Assembly (NCBI GenBank): GCA_015491275.1
Contig: WFWF01000145.1
Coordinates: forward strand, 1-7,144
Direction: 5' to 3'
Length of the DNA stretch: 7,144 nucleotides
Origin: Aquificales bacterium
GTDB taxonomy: Bacteria > Aquificota > Aquificia > Aquificales > Aquificaceae
This document shows, one piece after another, positions 6,328-7,144 of the stretch. Under the pieces are notes generated by a model. It did no database searches. It saw only the letters and a list, made by a program, of their open reading frames with translations, and had not been told where the DNA came from. Position 1 is the stretch's first letter. Each line of letters opens with the position of its first letter. Made by a program: the position numbers and the translations under genes.

Positions 6328-6545
6328 AGGAAACAAGGATATTTAAGTACATAAAGGGTATTGTAAGAAACAGGAAATATATGACAACTGAGGAGATAAT
6401 GCTTATGCTTGAAAGGTACTATAATTTACCCATAAATATACCCTCGGTTTATTACAAGTACAGGAAGATTATAAAGATGGCAAGACAGGAAGTTTACAAG
6501 GAAAGGAGGAAGAAAAGGAAAATTGGAGGAGATAAAGGCGTTTAA
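6324..6545 (+). CDS. Small basic protein of unknown function between sod and lysA
   Basis: This 73-codon frame starts at TTG 6324-6326, overlapping the sod stop as TTGA, and ends at TAA 6543-6545, overlapping lysA by 23 bases. The packing and coding-strand continuity argue that it is real. The sequence is rich in Lys, Arg and Tyr. A helix (TTEEIMLMLERYY), a short break with Pro (NLPINIPS), and a second helix (VYYKYRKIIKMARQEVYKE) look like a helix-turn-helix or winged-helix core, ending in a very basic tail (RRKKRK). I do not recognise the family; nucleic-acid binding is only a guess. An alternative start is ATG 6417? no support; the better alternative is ATG at 6381 (MTTEEIM), preceded by AGGAAATAT, which would remove 19 residues. 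An upstream TTG at 6297 lies deep within sod and is less likely. Confidence 0.6.
   Translation: MKETRIFKYIKGIVRNRKYMTTEEIMLMLERYYNLPINIPSVYYKYRKIIKMARQEVYKERRKKRKIGGDKGV
6502..6509 (+). promoter_or_regulatory. Ribosome-binding site used for lysA
   Basis: AAAGGAGG lies inside the 3' end of the small upstream gene, 13 bases before the TTG start of lysA. A second purine run, AAAAGGAAAA, is immediately before the TTG. Because the first spacing is somewhat long, initiation may be weak or coupled to translation of the upstream gene. Confidence 0.5.
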
Positions 6546-7144
6546 TCACTATCTTGAATATATAGGAGGAGAGCTTTATATAGAAGGGGTGCCTGTAAGA
6601 GAGCTGGCGTTGGAGTACGGCACCCCCCTGTATATATACAGTGCAAATTATATAAGGGAAAGGATAGATCTTTATAAAAATGCTTTCCCCGAAGCCCTGA
6701 TTTGTTATGCGGTAAAGGCTAACTTTAATCCGGAAATAATAAAGATAGCTGGGGAGAAAGGTTGCGGAGCGGATATAGTTTCGGGAGGTGAACTTTTCTT
6801 TTCCTTAAAGGCGGATATAGATCCTAAAAAGATAGTATATTCAGGGGTGGGTAAAACCTCTGAGGAGATATCTTATGCCCTTGATACGGGAATCCTCATG
6901 TTTAATGTAGAGTCTCGTATGGAACTTGATGTTATAAACGGTATAGCTAAGAGTAAAGGGAAAAAGGCCCCCGTATCTATAAGGGTAAATCCCGATGTTG
7001 ATCCCAAAACACACCCTTATATAGCCACGGGTATGAAAGAGAGTAAGTTCGGCATAGATATAAAGAAGGCAATAGAAGAATACAAATATGCATCCACCTT
7101 AAGCAATATAGAAATTGTAGGAATACACTGTCACATAGGTTCAC
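6523..7144 (+). CDS. lysA: Diaminopimelate decarboxylase, N-terminal part (cut by window edge)
   Basis: This PLP enzyme removes CO2 from meso-diaminopimelate to give L-lysine, the last step of the DAP pathway. About 207 codons of an expected 400-420 are present with no stop before the edge. Fold-type III (alanine-racemase barrel) features are clear: GTPLYIYS (33-40); CYAVKANFNP (61-70) with Lys65 as the PLP-binding lysine; GADIVSGGE (82-90); RVNPDVDPKTHPYIATG; SKFGID; and GIHCHIGS at the edge, which begins the phosphate-binding region. The start is TTG at 6523, the only candidate in this frame after the ribosome site and before the conserved N-terminus; it overlaps the preceding gene by 23 bases. 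The C-terminal active-site Cys/Glu motif of the partner subunit lies beyond the window. Confidence 0.95.
   Translation, partial: MEEIKAFNHYLEYIGGELYIEGVPVRELALEYGTPLYIYSANYIRERIDLYKNAFPEALICYAVKANFNPEIIKIAGEKGCGADIVSGGELFFSLKADIDPKKIVYSGVGKTSEEISYALDTGILMFNVESRMELDVINGIAKSKGKKAPVSIRVNPDVDPKTHPYIATGMKESKFGIDIKKAIEEYKYASTLSNIEIVGIHCHIGS

Noticed and set aside
6154..6336. Minus-strand frame opposite the end of sod
   Set aside because: Antisense shadow of sod.

Overview
The window looks like chromosomal DNA from a thermophile of the Aquificaceae (Aquifex / Hydrogenobacter / Hydrogenivirga type). The best clue is the superoxide dismutase at 5692-6327, which I recall as very close to the Aquifex pyrophilus iron SOD, including its unusual LHELYFG and DTYEHAYYVDY segments. 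The diaminopimelate decarboxylase also reads like the Aquifex enzyme, and ATA, AGA/AGG and strong GGAGG ribosome sites are common. This assignment rests on remembered family sequences, not on a search.

Region 1 (1-about 1480, minus strand) is a decayed, 5'-truncated IS607-type transposon. It has a serine-recombinase tnpA that has lost most of its MerR-like helix-turn-helix, followed by an overlapping tnpB. tnpB carries two apparent one-base deletions and one nonsense codon, and it runs off the left edge. Region 2 (about 1480-3425, minus strand) is a methyl-accepting chemotaxis receptor with a nitrate/nitrite-sensing (NIT) type periplasmic domain. An in-frame TAG at 3252-3254 cuts the receptor after its first membrane helix. 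At its C-terminus it is joined in frame to the transposon recombinase, giving one 765-codon chimeric reading frame.

Region 3 (3494-5421, minus strand) is a compact, AT-rich type II restriction-modification cassette. A beta-class DNA methyltransferase (SPPYW motif) carries a C-terminal staphylococcal-nuclease-like domain whose catalytic residues look lost. It overlaps by one base (TAATG) a MjaI-like restriction endonuclease. The expected target from the family is CTAG, and I found no CTAG anywhere in the 7144 bases. Two nested inverted repeats lie between the endonuclease and the chemoreceptor.

Region 4 (5422-5691) is the divergent intergenic region between the R-M cassette and sod. It has a plausible sigma-70-like promoter for sod, a 9-bp inverted repeat near its two ends, and a doubtful cysteine-containing gene remnant. 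Region 5 (5692-7144, plus strand) is a tightly packed set: Fe/Mn superoxide dismutase, a small basic protein of unknown function, and lysA (truncated by the window edge). These genes overlap and are probably co-transcribed.

The housekeeping segment on the right appears intact. The left half records transposon and receptor decay next to an apparently intact defence cassette.
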